Positions 17,301 through 28,709 are shown, counted from the first letter of the stretch. The stretch: DNA of 64,000 bases from Phytopythium helicoides (GCA_024867545.1 JANFNE010000007.1:682001-746000); one strand, 5' to 3'. Program-made: numbers and translations. The notes: generated by a model not told the origin, from the letters alone.

Positions 17301-19694
17301 CGCAACTACTCGTTCGGCAAATTTTTGGAAGACTTGTTCTACGGAAAAGCAATGAGCATCGATGTAAACCGATTCCCACATCTTGCAGGTATCATCGGCT
17401 CGCGCGATCCATCGCTCGTTCGCTTTTTTTCGTGCCGCGGGCGTGTTGTCAGCGTTCAGTTTGAGCCATTAGAGCCCGTGCTGCATGTGGCTTTGCAACC
17501 TGCGTTATGGCAGGATCACGTGGACCATGAGCAGCAGCTGGTTGCTGTTCATGAGCTATGTGAGCTTGCCCGAGAAGTCTACGTGGTGACGACGTCCAAA
17601 ATTGCCGAGTCGATGGCTGATCCGGTGACGGCCTTCCATGCCAAGCACAACCTCAAAATACTGCGCAATGAGGTCCAGCAGTGGTATTCTTGCTTTGCAT
17701 CCAAGCTGGAGAGTAATCCACCTCAACACGTGTTTGAGCACAACGCTCATTTCAAGCAAATTTACGACTACGGCGTACGGTGGAGTCTGCGCATTACCCA
17801 AGCAGTGCAGGCAACTGTTCGCCCTACTCTAAAAGACCAGACGAACAGCCCAAAGAGCACACTACCTCGTGCATGGTTCAACCAGCTACCGCAAAATGCA
17901 AATTTAGCGGGTCAAAGTCCGTTTGTGCCAGCTCCAACATCGACGTCTTCGTCAACGATTGACGTCCAAGAACCAGGAAACCTCGAGAATCTGGCCAGCT
18001 TTGCGCGCTCTCTAGCTCAAGCCCGCTTGAATGGTAACTCTACGCCAGTTGGATTCAGCCACGTAGCCAACGAAGTTTCGAACACACTTCGCCGGCGCAA
18101 TGGAAACGTTCTCCCGGAGCTTGCCGAGGCTTGGAGTATGGAGGAGAATTTTGATGCCTACGACGAGACCAGTCGGTCGTTTCCAAATGAGTCTCTAGAC
18201 AGTGAGTCTTTATCTGGAAATCTGAGCGTGTTCCCTCGCGCTGCTTCAACTATCGGCTCTCTAGGCTCCAAAAAAGCTCTAGAGAGCTTTCGTCGGATGC
18301 GCCAGCAAAAGGGCGACGAACTTGGCTATCTCAAGCTTCCAAAGCGGTTGCTTGCGTGGCACCCGAGTCTGCCGTCTGGGATCAACAACAAGGTTGTTTT
18401 GGTGAACGCCTCTCAGCCGACGTCGGTAGTCGCTTATTCGCTTTACTCGAAAGAGTATGCAAAGTGCGTAAACGATTACATCCGCCGGGAGGCTTCGAGT
18501 GCGGCAGCAACTTTAAACACGCCAGTGTCGAGTGACCCAGACGACGAAGTCACCCGGAGTATGTTGCGTATTCTGCGAGCTCCAGCGCGGACAAACGTTG
18601 ACCATTCATTTGCAGACGAGAACCAGTTCCAGGCGGCGACAACGCGATTCAGCTGCAAATCATACTATGCCATGCAGTTCCACGCTCTTCGTCACCTATA
18701 CTATGGTGGTGACCGAAACTACGTCGAGTCACTGTGCGAATGCCAGCAGTGGAATGCTGCGGGTGGCAAGTCTGGAGCTGGGTTTCTCAAGACGCGCGAC
18801 GAGCGATTCATTGCGAAGGCGATCCCAGAGATTGAGCTCCAGATGTTCCTCAGTATGGCAAACGAGTACTTTAGCTACATGGCGAAGACGTTCGAGAACG
18901 ACCTGTCGTCAATGTTGTCCAAGGTGCTCGGGATTTACAAGGTATCCATTCTACAGGGCGACCACGAACAGAAAATGTGTGTTGTCGTCATGGAGAACCT
19001 GTTGTATGGTCGCGAGGTGAGCTTCTCGTTCGATTTGAAGGGCAAGATGGAAGGACGTTACAAGGTTGTGGACGTTGGCGAATCTCGCCCAGTGTTGTGG
19101 GACCGCAACTTTGTTGAAATGGCGGGTGGCATTCCGCTTCCATTGCAGGAGTCGGCCATGTCTCTCCTGCTGTCAGCGATTATGAACGATACAGGGTTCC
19201 TCGCATCTGTGCAAGCCACAGACTACTCTATGCTTGTGGGCTACGACGTTAACAAGCAGGAGATCGTAGCATCCATCATCGACTACATCCACAAATATGA
19301 CTTTATGAAGATGATGGAGCACGCAGGCAAGCGATTGATTCAGGAGGAAGGCGAGATCACGGTGCTGAACCCGAAGCACTACCGCAAGCGGTTTTGCCGT
19401 GCTATGACAAGATACTTCGTGACGATCCCGTCACGGTACACGAAGGTGACGACGGTGAGCAGTAGCCGCACAGCGGTGAACGGCCTGCCTCCAATTGCTG
19501 GAAGTGGATACGGCAGTGGCTTTGGCATGGTGATGAACTCGAGTGTAGGATCCACGGGAACTGTTACGAACACCGCTGGCGAGGACGACCGAGACGACAG
19601 CAGCCAATATGGGTACGGGAGTGGGCTCAACTCGGCACTCTCAACACCGATGAACGCTGCGGCTGACTTCTCGCGCAACGGGCGAACGTGGTAG
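14325..19694 (+). CDS. PIKfyve/Fab1-type phosphatidylinositol 3-phosphate 5-kinase
   Basis: 1789 residues. It makes PI(3,5)P2 from PI3P on endosomes and vacuoles. Domains in order: FYVE at about residues 58-135 (FWMSD, FRRRHHCRSCG, LVCHTC); a TCP-1/Cpn60-like region at about 520-660 (PRILLLATALDYQ, EKILTLRPDIVMFEG, IARCTGASIL); the Cys-containing Fab1 middle region (SMCKWCKAH); and the PIP5K-type catalytic domain at about 1440-1705 (RFIAKAIPEIELQMFL, CVVVMENLL, FDLKGKMEGR, DYSMLVGYD, IIDYIHKYDF). All expected catalytic-core elements are present. Only one exon is seen. The true start probably lies in the PDZ region at 13808. A 5-phosphatase at 47241 and a terminal FYVE gene act in the same lipid system. 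Confidence 0.93.
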   Translation: MDKNPYALTHFPSPQGEQLPRVNRYLEDSEQETAVPAASEEECEASALPLHRRERSRSFKHFWMSDRSSKACYECEQLFTFFRRRHHCRSCGQLFCSNCCARLPQSFGGNKVDDSIARLRKQLVCHTCHLQLREGLHMKLTGATFETEGVAKSSDSSTSQTLLLMPQHITEALERSSSDTAQWKHVDKSELFDRDEISSDPRPSDQPDKSNMAPVLFTMFPKVQIKASVQHLAHQPHLHELGKDTKQRGRVVETRPRALSETVIVPTREHIRKEAYSRSFNKLKRCNSSSYIGNPSIHRWSEAEFKRLVAQSHAEARIAGTFPSSSKSVASNRPKALSANFDTTRFGNSVTIDPFGVGSSNGTGSSGVERLRNNTLTSYAESERIAIKDSKILSVIGLSDDACDAMKDPEWRRRKEDVLQEMAQHAQTRLEERIFHMLEHSSEISRLFMVEQHRWMQIINLFTNRAATQVSCEPDRGDTMDIMEYVRVQCLEGGRVQDSFFIDGVMVHKSLARKGMRSDILKPRILLLATALDYQRKKEAISSLESVAGQEVEYMHIVTEKILTLRPDIVMFEGHVHRVAEELLFKANVALVKNVRLIDLQRIARCTGASILTSYDHIDKMSDKGIIGTCARFYVMISDQAPKSAKRISYKMSSPSMAQHVVKPPPPNGTDSDRWSTSSTTSAGTDQRPHRRRRVQRQNIVFEGGQSSKGCTLCLRGGSPEVFSEVTEILGATIRAAYNMRLQRAVLAEYGYVPPPEQLERSVAEEWFAKCSTSLYISLKSNSLSMRAALKETQSMCKWCKAHTRYNNISSLRVLSINRDRENGEATGSVLGGGVEMNQCTCGSKASYALRDRILFSTCWSTIEGKSASKAEMMCIDFYSSNDISLGQFFDKFCFDGSKSEFKRAFTTCKLSFSHDTGRITFRVKDLSAIKDQNEKLMPAADLLRDINHRAVLRLVRSDKLVLWSRNIADDNNPTSTSSPLSVQYSILPRDVRNYSFGKFLEDLFYGKAMSIDVNRFPHLAGIIGSRDPSLVRFFSCRGRVVSVQFEPLEPVLHVALQPALWQDHVDHEQQLVAVHELCELAREVYVVTTSKIAESMADPVTAFHAKHNLKILRNEVQQWYSCFASKLESNPPQHVFEHNAHFKQIYDYGVRWSLRITQAVQATVRPTLKDQTNSPKSTLPRAWFNQLPQNANLAGQSPFVPAPTSTSSSTIDVQEPGNLENLASFARSLAQARLNGNSTPVGFSHVANEVSNTLRRRNGNVLPELAEAWSMEENFDAYDETSRSFPNESLDSESLSGNLSVFPRAASTIGSLGSKKALESFRRMRQQKGDELGYLKLPKRLLAWHPSLPSGINNKVVLVNASQPTSVVAYSLYSKEYAKCVNDYIRREASSAAATLNTPVSSDPDDEVTRSMLRILRAPARTNVDHSFADENQFQAATTRFSCKSYYAMQFHALRHLYYGGDRNYVESLCECQQWNAAGGKSGAGFLKTRDERFIAKAIPEIELQMFLSMANEYFSYMAKTFENDLSSMLSKVLGIYKVSILQGDHEQKMCVVVMENLLYGREVSFSFDLKGKMEGRYKVVDVGESRPVLWDRNFVEMAGGIPLPLQESAMSLLLSAIMNDTGFLASVQATDYSMLVGYDVNKQEIVASIIDYIHKYDFMKMMEHAGKRLIQEEGEITVLNPKHYRKRFCRAMTRYFVTIPSRYTKVTTVSSSRTAVNGLPPIAGSGYGSGFGMVMNSSVGSTGTVTNTAGEDDRDDSSQYGYGSGLNSALSTPMNAAADFSRNGRTW

Positions 19695-19958
19695 ACATCT
19701 TGAATAGCATGGGTGTGGATCGCGGCAAACAGTGACGTACGTTGGATGTACAGTACGAGTAAAATAAGCACGAGCGGGACACAAACGCTCGCGGAAGATC
19801 ACGTTTGAGGAACTCAATCAATCGCTCGACAGGCAGGCATCCCAAAGGATGTCCACGTGATCAGGAGGAAATCAAAACAAAACCAATTGCCTGTTGTTGA
19901 GGTATTTTTAGTTCCATTCGTTTGCCGATCTCTTTGTGCTTGGAAATGGAGCGAGGGG

Positions 19959-22900
19959 ATGGCTATGCAAGACGACAGCGAGATTAACGCTGTGGATTCA
20001 ACCACTTCCGTAGTCTTGGAAGCCGAGCTGCTAGACTACAGTCTCCCGCTTGTCCTGAAAAACCCCTTCAGTAAATCCAGAAGTCAAACGTGGTCATGGC
20101 GTCGCCAAAATGACTCCACAACCAAGAATGAGACTCGCTCTCCTGCTGGAGTTATTCAGGTATGGATTCTCACCCTTTATTTCCACGGCACCACTAACCA
20201 ATGCTGCGTTCAACCACTCTAGCTCATCAAGCGTATCCCGATATCGCCTATGACTTTGCCGGCGAGTGAGCCGACTTATTGGTTACGTTTCCTTGATGTA
20301 TCGGTGCGGAACGATCGCGATCTACCTCTGTATGTACTATTGTCACGGATTGCAGCGCCAACACTGGACAGCGACAGAGATAATGAAGGAGCACCGATTC
20401 GCATGCTTGAAACTCGTGCGGAAACTGTGCTGTTGGACATCGGTCCCGATGGTCAGTGGCAACAGGCAGTGCTGCCCTGCGAATTTGAGCAGCAATTGAG
20501 TGTGTTTGATCCTCTCGCGTTCTCATCTGTTGCAATTGTCAAGCCGTCAGCTGCGCGGCCTCCGTCAGTAGCGCCGATCCCATTTGCTTATGGTGCATTT
20601 GTCCCATACACGCCGCCTTCAAAATCGCCAGATCAACTTGCAAAAGAGAGCGAAGCTCTTGCAGCCGCGTTAATGGCTATCGATGATGACACTCATTCTC
20701 CAGTTTCTCAAGGTGGAGAAAAAGTAGACCCACTCTCTCTTGCAGCACTTCAGAAAAGTGCGAGACAGCTCTTTCGCCTTTTCGACACGGACAAGTCCAA
20801 CTCCATTGACTTTGATGGTAAGAGTAAACCGTACTGCTGTTGGGCGACAACAATTCTAACGGCCCAAACTCTTAGAGTACAAGCAAATGCTAGCATACAA
20901 GAACATTAATCTGCTCGAATCGAAAGCTCGGCGATATTTTCAACTTGTTGATGACCAAAAGAAGTATGTGCTACTGCTTCTCAGGACCATGCGAATCGTG
21001 AATTATATTATCTAACATTCATTGATGATGTGATGTAGGGGTTATATCGACGAGCGCGAATTTGTTGTCGCTTTGTACATCACAAACTACCTGAAGCTTC
21101 ACAGCAGCACCAGTGATAAAAGTATCCCCTCCCTATTGTCGCCATCTGACGTTTTCCACCAGCTTGACGGCGACCGCGATGATATGTTGAACGTATTCGA
21201 GTACGAAAGAGCTCTCGAGCTGCTAGGTGTTCCGTGCAGCACGACCAAACAAGTCGATCGTGTTCGCGCACATTTCCCAAAGTCCTCGAACTCTATAACG
21301 CTGGAGCAGTTTAAGCGGGCATGGGTAGAGCAAATTGATGTGCACGAAGAACTTAAGAAACGTAGAATTAGCTTCAGTTCAAAAAGCAAGTCATCGTGGA
21401 TCCCAGCCCCTCTATCGTCCCATCAGCATAAGGAGATGGAACGGCTACGAGACGCTTTGTTGCACTCCTTGGATGAACAGGAACAGCAAGAGATTGCACT
21501 TGCACTCCAAGCAAAAGCTGAGGTAATCGAAATGGATAAACAGCGGCGTGAAGCAGAGCAAGAAGCTACACGAGCACTGATCAAGCAGCACCGACAAGTG
21601 GCAACGCTTACCCGGACAAATGAGGCCATTCGAGAGCGCCAGGACAAAATTCGACGCAGAAAGGAACGGGTGATCAAGGATCGCCAGACCAAAGAAGAGC
21701 GAAAATTAATGCACAAGATGGAACGAGAGGCAGAGCGTCGCGCGCAACTAGAACTTCAGGTTGCACGAGACCACGTTGCGTCTAAGGTTGACGAGCTGAC
21801 ACACCAGAAAGCGAAAAGCGGTGCAGACATAATCAATCTACGAGGACGTGGACTTCATGAGATTCCCGATGGTATAATGCGTGGTCGGGACGCACTAAAC
21901 GCTCTCTCGAGTGTATTGATAATTGATTTATCCAAGAATGCGTTACAATCTCTTCCTGCTAGCATGTTCACCCATCTTTTTGCGCTCAAGTCGCTCAACG
22001 TCAACGAAAACCAGCTAGAAACTCTTCCAAAAGAGATAGGGGAGGCATGTGACTTAGTTATGCTTTCTGCGCGTAGCAATCGCATTCATGAATTACCGGC
22101 GTCGGGGATGCAAAAGCTACAGAACTTGAAAGTGCTTGATCTCTCGTTCAACCAACTCCCGCGATTTGGGGATGAATGCGAAGGTGACGGACTTATGGCG
22201 CTTGAAGATCTTGACTTATCTTGTAACGATCCCTTTGAGGTTCTGACTGAAGCAATCGGGAATATGAAGCATCTAAAGCGCCTGGTATTACGAGCCAATG
22301 GGAAACTATCCAGGTTACCCAGCAGTGTTCAACAGCTAGAAAACCTGGCGTTTCTAGATTGCTCCACGTGTGGCCAGCTCAGACGTATTGGACGTGACGT
22401 ATTAGGGCCATCTCTCAGCTCTCTTCGACGACTTGATCTCTCATTCAGTTCTCTAGGTTCTCTCCCTGACGCGATCGGTCAGATCAAGTCTCTTCAAGAG
22501 CTTGTAATTCGTCGAAATGCATTGATCAGCCTTCCCAGCTCACTAGGGGCACTAAGTAATCTCGTGGCTCTGAATTGCAGCTACAACAGAATCGAGAAAA
22601 TTCCGAAAGCAGCATTCACCGATCAGGTACTTGGTCTTGAATCGATAGATATCTCGCATAACAGACTGCAAATCTTACCAGAGACTCTAGGCCTGCTGGC
22701 ATCACTCCACACACTACTGCTCTCGCACAATTGCTTGTCAACTGTGCCTTTAGAGTTGGGTGCACTCGTGAAGCTTCGGAGACTTGATTTGTCATGGAAC
22801 CGCTTACGCGAACTCCCGGAAGAAATTGGTTGTCTTGCATCACTTAAGGACTGTAATCTGTCAAACAACTGCCTTGAGAAGCTGCCGTCCTCGATTGTGC

Positions 22901-24027
22901 TGTGGGAGAACCTTCAGCGCCTATCGTGCGGAGGTAACGCGCTGGCGACTCCTCTGACACCATCAATCAGAAGCTTACACAAGCTTGAATATCTTGATCT
23001 ATCCAAGAATGCACTACGATCACTGGAGGCTTGTATCTACGAGCTTGAGAATCTCCAAGTTCTGAATCTGTCAAGTAACAAACTAACACTCCTGCCACGA
23101 GAGATGGCACTTGCCAGCAACTGCCAGCAGCTTCGAAAACTCGATCTGTACGGCAATAAGTTGTCTGCACTCCCTCTTGAGTTTTCGGATCGACTCTTGG
23201 ACCAGCTTGATGTGCTCGTAATTGAAATGAATCCGCTCACCACTCTTCCTGAAAAGTGGAGCGCCAAGTGGGGCATGCACGAAAGATACACAACTGCCTT
23301 TGCTCATGGGTACACACAACCCGAGGCCAAGGACTGGACGCGTGACTGTGCTGATTGGTATCCATTCGTTCTTAAGACCTGGCGAAGTTTTATTGACGAG
23401 CAGCAAGGCAGCCGTGAGCCTGGTAATGATGATGAAGATTTGCCAACTCTAGCTGGTCAAGAGTTTGTAGACCGCGTTCAATCCGAGATGGGTGATAAGT
23501 GGAAAGACAGGTTTCGCCGCATGGTGTTGCATTATTACTACGAGTTTCGTCATCTTGGCCACTCCGTCGCCTTTCACGAGTACATTGGTGATGAAAAGAT
23601 GAAAGTGGAGAAGGAACAAGTGGTCGAGCAACGTGTTCGCGACAAGAGAAACATGCGCGCAGACGACGCAATTCGTGAAAACAACGAGTTTCGAGCTCGT
23701 GTTGAAGCGGCCTATCGCATTGACGACGCATCTTTTGTTGTCCATGAAGCAAAACGCACTCGGCGTCAGCACGAGATCAGGACGCTCCGCGCCGCTCGGC
23801 AAGAAGCGGATGCAGTGAATGAGCACCTTGCGGTTGCAGTTCCGCTCGCCAAGCAGCACGAGGCTGAGAGGAGAAGGCGCGAGCACGCAGCCTTCATGCT
23901 GAGCTTACATGAGCAGACTCGGGAACGGATGAAAGAAAAGGCGAATAAGCTGCGTATGCGTAGTAGTATCAAGTATGGTCGGATCGCCGTAGGTGAAGGT
24001 GCAGAGGATGAAGCTGCACGCGAATAG
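19959..24027 (+). CDS. EF-hand and leucine-rich-repeat protein
   Basis: Four exons: 19959-20159, 20223-20817, 20876-20963 and 21039-24027, giving 1290 residues. Introns are 58-75 nt, several with TAAC-type branch sites. Three EF-hand-like loops occur in sequence: DTDKSNSIDFDE (split by the second intron), DDQKKGYIDERE and DGDRDDMLNVFE. The first has a full set of calcium ligands. A charged helical stretch follows (about residues 430-560), then roughly 17 leucine-rich repeats of the LxxLxLSxNxLxxLP type (encoded at about 21830-23230), and a long charged helical C-terminus. Calcium-regulated protein binding is the likely role. The N-terminal ~200 residues are unrecognised. Start chosen at the first ATG of the exon that splices in frame; ATG 19965 is an alternative. 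Confidence 0.85.
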
Positions 24028-24189
24028 TTGAAACTCGGACTTCTCAGTAATGACCTTATCAACCCCGATAGCCAGGTTGTACTAGCAACCAAAGATGCTG
24101 GGGACGTCTCACAGCCTACTGTCGGATGCCTCTTGGCAGTCAAACAATCATTCTCACCATCATCTACAAGCTGCTTTGACACCGGCCCC

Positions 24190-26588
24190 TTAGACGGCGA
24201 TTGAGCCCAGCTGCTGCAGAAAGTCTTCTGGGTTGAGCAGCTCCGTGCTTCCATACCAGATAGACCGCGGGGGCTGCTGTACCTTGGCATAGGCCAAGAG
24301 GTTATGGTATTCGTTGTAGTTGCCACCACCAATCATAAATACCATCGCCTCTCGGAACGGCGCCCGCTGTCGAGGAACCTCTCCGTTCGCCCGGATCTGT
24401 TGAATTACATGGCTCGTGTCAGACACCCAGGAAGCACACGCATATGCTGAAAAATCTCACCTTGGGATCCAGGTAGAGGAAGCTGTCATCCTCCGTGTTC
24501 GGTCGCATCTCACAAATGGCATCCGTCACACGCGTAACGTGCAGCTTCTTGTTCTCAGGCAAAAAGTTCTTGACACTTGCGGCAGCTTGAGCAAGAAACC
24601 CTTGTGCGAGACCCTTAAATTTGCTCATATTCACCCCGCTGCCATTTTCCTGTGCGGCATTATCAGCCTGCAAAGCAGTGCCCACACTCGCGCGCTTCTG
24701 GAACGCCGTGTGCTTCTTAATGAACTTCCATGCTTGCGAAAATGTATCGGGATATCCCGCAGCTTCCGCGAATTGCTGATAGGCGCTTTCAAATTCATTA
24801 ATCTCAGCAGATGTTGCTCCACTCGAGAGGTAGTAGATCATGAGGAGACGCATTTTGTCCGCCAGTGTGCCCATATCACGGTTTGACAGCAACTGAAGCA
24901 CTTCGTTTTTGTCGGCGTGCGAACCGTCAATGAGCTTCTGCTCGAGCATCGAGTACGAAGGAATGTGTCGCGCAGTGACACTCTCGAAGGCTGCGTGGAA
25001 AATGTTGGTGTGCACCTCAAGCATCTTCTTCTTTTCAACCAGAGCTGGTAGAGTGTCGACAGCAGCTACCAAATCTTTTGTGCCGTTCAGCAACGTGTCG
25101 TTCCCGCCAGTCTGTGGGTAAATAAGTTGTTAGACGTTTCCACTACTTCACCATTGACGAATAGAATCGTACCCTCGCGCGAATCTCTTCCTCCTTCTTC
25201 GTAACAATCTTCATCTCCTCTTCGTTGGCATCAATGGCGTCTGGGAACAAGCTTCCAGCATGCACCTCAAAGAACTTGTCGCTCGTGACATCCAGATCGT
25301 ATGTTTTTTCCATTTGACGCTCACCGGATGTAGAGGGATTCTCGTCTCCACCGGATGATTTGACCGTCACTTTGACGCGATTCATCTGGATCTTGAGCAA
25401 GTCATCAACAAGAGCCTGGTAAGTCGAAGGGTGGTGGAGGCTCGACGCGAGGTCTTCGTTCCGATCCATGATGATCAAAACAGGTCTCTGGAAGCATTTT
25501 GCAATGCATGGTCAGTTTATTCGAAGCGCATTGTAACAATCTGTTTGTCATGGGTCTTACTTGAAAGCTTGCTGACGTGTCATTGAAAACACCATTTCGA
25601 GCGTTCTAAAGCAACTAGTTAGCTTCGACCCGCGCAGTAATCAGCATGCGTTTGTCGAAACCCACTCACCAAGTGCTCCCGAATCATGCTTGTTGAGCTG
25701 CTCAGCCACCATCCGCGACGGTCCGTCGTTGTTAGGGCATCGAATCACAGGTATTCTACCCGACGTCACTAGAACTGAGAAAAGCCCCTTAACAATTCCC
25801 GACATGGTCTGCTCGATTTGGAAGTCCGCCACGCTTGGGTCGTTGTATGCTCGGTAGCTGTCGTGCAGGTTAAGCGAGAAGAGCGTCGGCTCGAGGGACA
25901 CGAAGTTCGTGTACTGGTCGTAAACCTTGGAAATCTGTCACAAACCAAGCATCATTAGGTCTCCAGCTCGACCGCCCACCTCCAAGTGGACAACGTTCGT
26001 ACCATGCTGGTGCATCCAGCCTCGACCGACGAGCGCGCGAGCAGCTCAAGCGACTCACGACTCAGCGGGTGCGCAAAGTTGAGATGCACTGTGCTATAGA
26101 GCTCCTTGGCGCAGTCCGCCACGATGCGCTCGATGTTCTCGCGCGTGGGCTCAACGAAGTAGATGGCCTGGCACATCGGGGATGGCGTCGCGCTCCGCAT
26201 CAATCAGCATGTGCAGCGTCACGCCCTTCTTGCGCAGCTCGTGCAGCTTGAGGATGGGCGAGATGATGTCCCGGCAGAAGCGGTCGTACACCAGCACCTT
26301 CCACTGGTTGCCCCACCGGTCGCTGCGGATCCTCACCACCAACACCCGCGCCACGTCAGCAAAAAAAAAAGCAGCCGCTCGCGCTCTTCCCCCACGACAA
26401 ACGCACCCGGAGTCACCTCCCGCGTCCACTCCCCCCTGCGCTCTCGGCGTTGAAGTCGAGCATGCGCAGCAGGTTGGCTGCGCCGCGGCAGGAGAAGCGC
26501 CTGTCAGCACCCGCGCGCCTCCACCCGCCGCCAGCTCCGACGCACCTTTCTGCCGCTCCTGCAGCGACTGCGAGGCCGAGACCGACAT
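24190..26588 (-). CDS. SLY1: SLY1/SCFD1-type Sec1/Munc18 protein
   Basis: Eight exons: 26588-26546, 26477-26417, 26331-26003, 25934-25670, 25605-25561, 25487-25173, 25111-24461 and 24396-24190. SM proteins of this type clasp the ER-Golgi syntaxin (Sed5) and promote SNARE fusion. Hallmarks are WKVLVYDRFCRDIISPIL and TLHMLIDAERDAIPDVP at the N-terminus, ISKVYDQYTNFVSLEP, RPVLIIMDRNEDLASSLHH with TYQALVDDLL, YDLDVTSDKFFEVHAG, and AMVFMIGGGNYNEYHNL near the end. The frame is broken by one extra base twice: near 26168 (between DVP and AIYFVEP) and near 25688 (between LNK and MIREHL). With both removed, every exon joins in phase to give 637 residues, the normal family size. The short first exon mirrors the family's N-terminal segment. 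Confidence 0.9.
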
Positions 26589-26901
26589 CTCCCTGACGCT
26601 CTGCGCGCGCGCAACTCGGTGGAATGCGAGCGACGCGCCTCTCGAGGCTCTGGAGCGCGCAGGAGGCCTCGCCGCGACTCGCACTCGCCCCCCACGCCCA
26701 GAAAGGACTGCGGATACCGAAATGAAAGCCCTTCATTACGCGTGGAGCGGGCAAGATTGTAATTTCAGCGAACCTGGGGGCTGGAAGAGCGACCTTCGCG
26801 CAACAGTCTGGTCGGGAGCTTCAAGCGCCGCGTCGTTTCGCGTCCCCCGAGAGCTCCGATTGACACATCGCGAATCGACTCGGCAGGCGGCAGCGAGAGC
26901 A
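26589..26901. promoter_or_regulatory. Divergent promoter region between SLY1 and the Dpy-30 protein gene
   Basis: 313 bp separate two oppositely directed start codons, so regulatory sequence for both genes must lie here or in their leaders. No specific element was identified. Confidence 0.4.
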
Positions 26902-28362
26902 ATGAGCTCGACGTTCGAAGTGGACCACGCGTACCTCCGGGTGACGGTGGCCACGCCGCTGACCAAGGCCATGGCGCAGCTGGCTGTCGCGCAGCCAGAG
27001 GACCCCGTCGAGTTCCTGGGCAACTACCTGCTCAAGTACGTTGAGAACGAAATCACCAGGCAGCAGCAAGAAAAGGAGGCTGGACGACCTAGCAGCGAAG
27101 CTCCAGTCACGCCGAGTTTGTTGGCGACAGCCATGGACAAGGAGCTCGCGCTTTTGCTAGCACAAGAGAACAGCCTCGCGATCCAGCTGCAGAGCGAGAC
27201 GAGTGTCACTAAGCTCCTCCAGCGCTATGCGGAATGGCTCTCCACGGCTCTCGGCGCGGAGGAAGCTTACATCGGGCGCAAGTGCGTTGATTCATCTGGG
27301 GTCCCAGTCGTTCACTTTGTAACGAGCTCAAAGGGGCAATGCTCGGTCTCACTCGATAAGGTTGTCACCGAAGAGAAGGGCATCACCTTCGACGCCTTCA
27401 AAGAGATTGAGGCAGATCCAGCAGCTACTGATGAGGATGGGAATCCTCTTCCTCCTTCGCTACCAAAGTTTATACACGTTGAAAATGTTCTGCGGGAGCC
27501 ACGCATGAAATACTTTGGTGTGCCCAAGCTCGGAGCGTATCTGACACGAGCAGTTCAGTACAAGAGTTATTTACACGCTGATGTCGTCAACGACGCCAAT
27601 CCTGAAGAACCAAACGCTCTTGAACAGTGGATGGTGGTGTCTGTGGACACGATGGGCCAAGCGCGCGCGTTTACAGCGGTTGAGATCGAGTCATTTCAGC
27701 GTACAACAGCTCTATTTGCAACAACGCTAGAAAACCTAGAGCGTGAGCTCTACTCGAAGGATCGTGAGAGACAAATATCTACCGACGAGGCAGTGCTTCG
27801 TGAATTCCAGACGGCGTATGCTGCCCAAGTAGCTGAGCGGGAGGAAAACCTGGCATTACAACTTCAGGGTATTACAGATGAACAGGAGAAGCAACTCAGA
27901 GAAGCTGAACAGCGCCTGATGTATCTCACCGAACTATTGATGTCATACCTGCCTACACTAGCAAGTGTATCTGGGCGGACAATTCCATTCAAGGCACCTG
28001 CATTAGCAGCATTTGCAGCTGCACTAGAACTGCTCGGTCAGTCTCGATCTGTTCTTCTCAACCCAATCACCAAGATGCTCGTGTGGGAACGTATTTCTCC
28101 ATTGCTTGAAGAACAGAACTTGGCCTCGCGATTTGCCAGCTTTCAAATTGCTAATCCTCCTATCTCAGGGCCAGTGCACCAGCATCTTGGAGATACAAAC
28201 AAAGGAGATGTAGAAAGCACCAGCATTATCGCAGGGTGCTTCTTCCAGTGGGTTCAATCGTCGATTGCGTTCCGTGAGCAACTCGATGCCGCAGAAGAAC
28301 GCGAGCGGCAACGCCAGCTCGAAGAACAAGCTGCGGCCAACGCTGAAGCTGCCGATGGTTAG
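26902..28362 (+). CDS. Dpy-30 motif protein with GAF-like middle and coiled-coil tail
   Basis: 486 residues, single exon. A Dpy-30 motif sits at about residues 10-50 (YLRVTVATPLTKAMAQLA, then QPEDPVEFLGNYLLKYVENE), the dimerisation helix pair that docks amphipathic helices in histone methyltransferase and axonemal radial-spoke complexes. Residues about 110-265 look like a GAF-type fold (TKLLQRYAEWLSTALG, AYIGRKCV, VVHFVTSSKGQC), but this is weaker. A charged coiled-coil region and an acidic/Ala C-terminus follow. Since oomycete zoospores are flagellated, an axonemal or signalling role is plausible. The ATG at 26902 is placed just before the Dpy-30 motif; the frame is open further upstream without protein-like character. 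Confidence 0.7.
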   Translation: MSSTFEVDHAYLRVTVATPLTKAMAQLAVAQPEDPVEFLGNYLLKYVENEITRQQQEKEAGRPSSEAPVTPSLLATAMDKELALLLAQENSLAIQLQSETSVTKLLQRYAEWLSTALGAEEAYIGRKCVDSSGVPVVHFVTSSKGQCSVSLDKVVTEEKGITFDAFKEIEADPAATDEDGNPLPPSLPKFIHVENVLREPRMKYFGVPKLGAYLTRAVQYKSYLHADVVNDANPEEPNALEQWMVVSVDTMGQARAFTAVEIESFQRTTALFATTLENLERELYSKDRERQISTDEAVLREFQTAYAAQVAEREENLALQLQGITDEQEKQLREAEQRLMYLTELLMSYLPTLASVSGRTIPFKAPALAAFAAALELLGQSRSVLLNPITKMLVWERISPLLEEQNLASRFASFQIANPPISGPVHQHLGDTNKGDVESTSIIAGCFFQWVQSSIAFREQLDAAEERERQRQLEEQAAANAEAADG

Positions 28363-28542
28363 CGACTTGTTGGAGAGTTGGATCGAGCAAGCGTAGTTTG
28401 CACATTATCCGTCGAGGACATATATGCATGCTGATGACTACTCAATGCCTTCATGTTGGTCTGCAACATCGTTTCCGCGAAGATCACAACAAAACTTTTT
28501 TGACTCAGATAGCCCCTGCACCTATATACCACATATTCCTTA
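28363..28542. other. Short intergenic region before the Gly/Trp pair
   Basis: No coding region supported. The rest of the gap to 28709 belongs to the duplicated block. Confidence 0.5.
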
Positions 28543-28709
28543 CGGCAATATCATGAGCGCTAGAACACGTCTTTCCAGCACATTCCAACTCAGAAAAAAA
28601 AAGCATCACTGTTTCGGCTAGGTTAGCTACGCGCCGAACAAGGCTCAACAGCCTTCAACCATTCAAGCAACTTTCGCTACCGAGGAACAAAGCACTTTCC
28701 TCACCTCCT

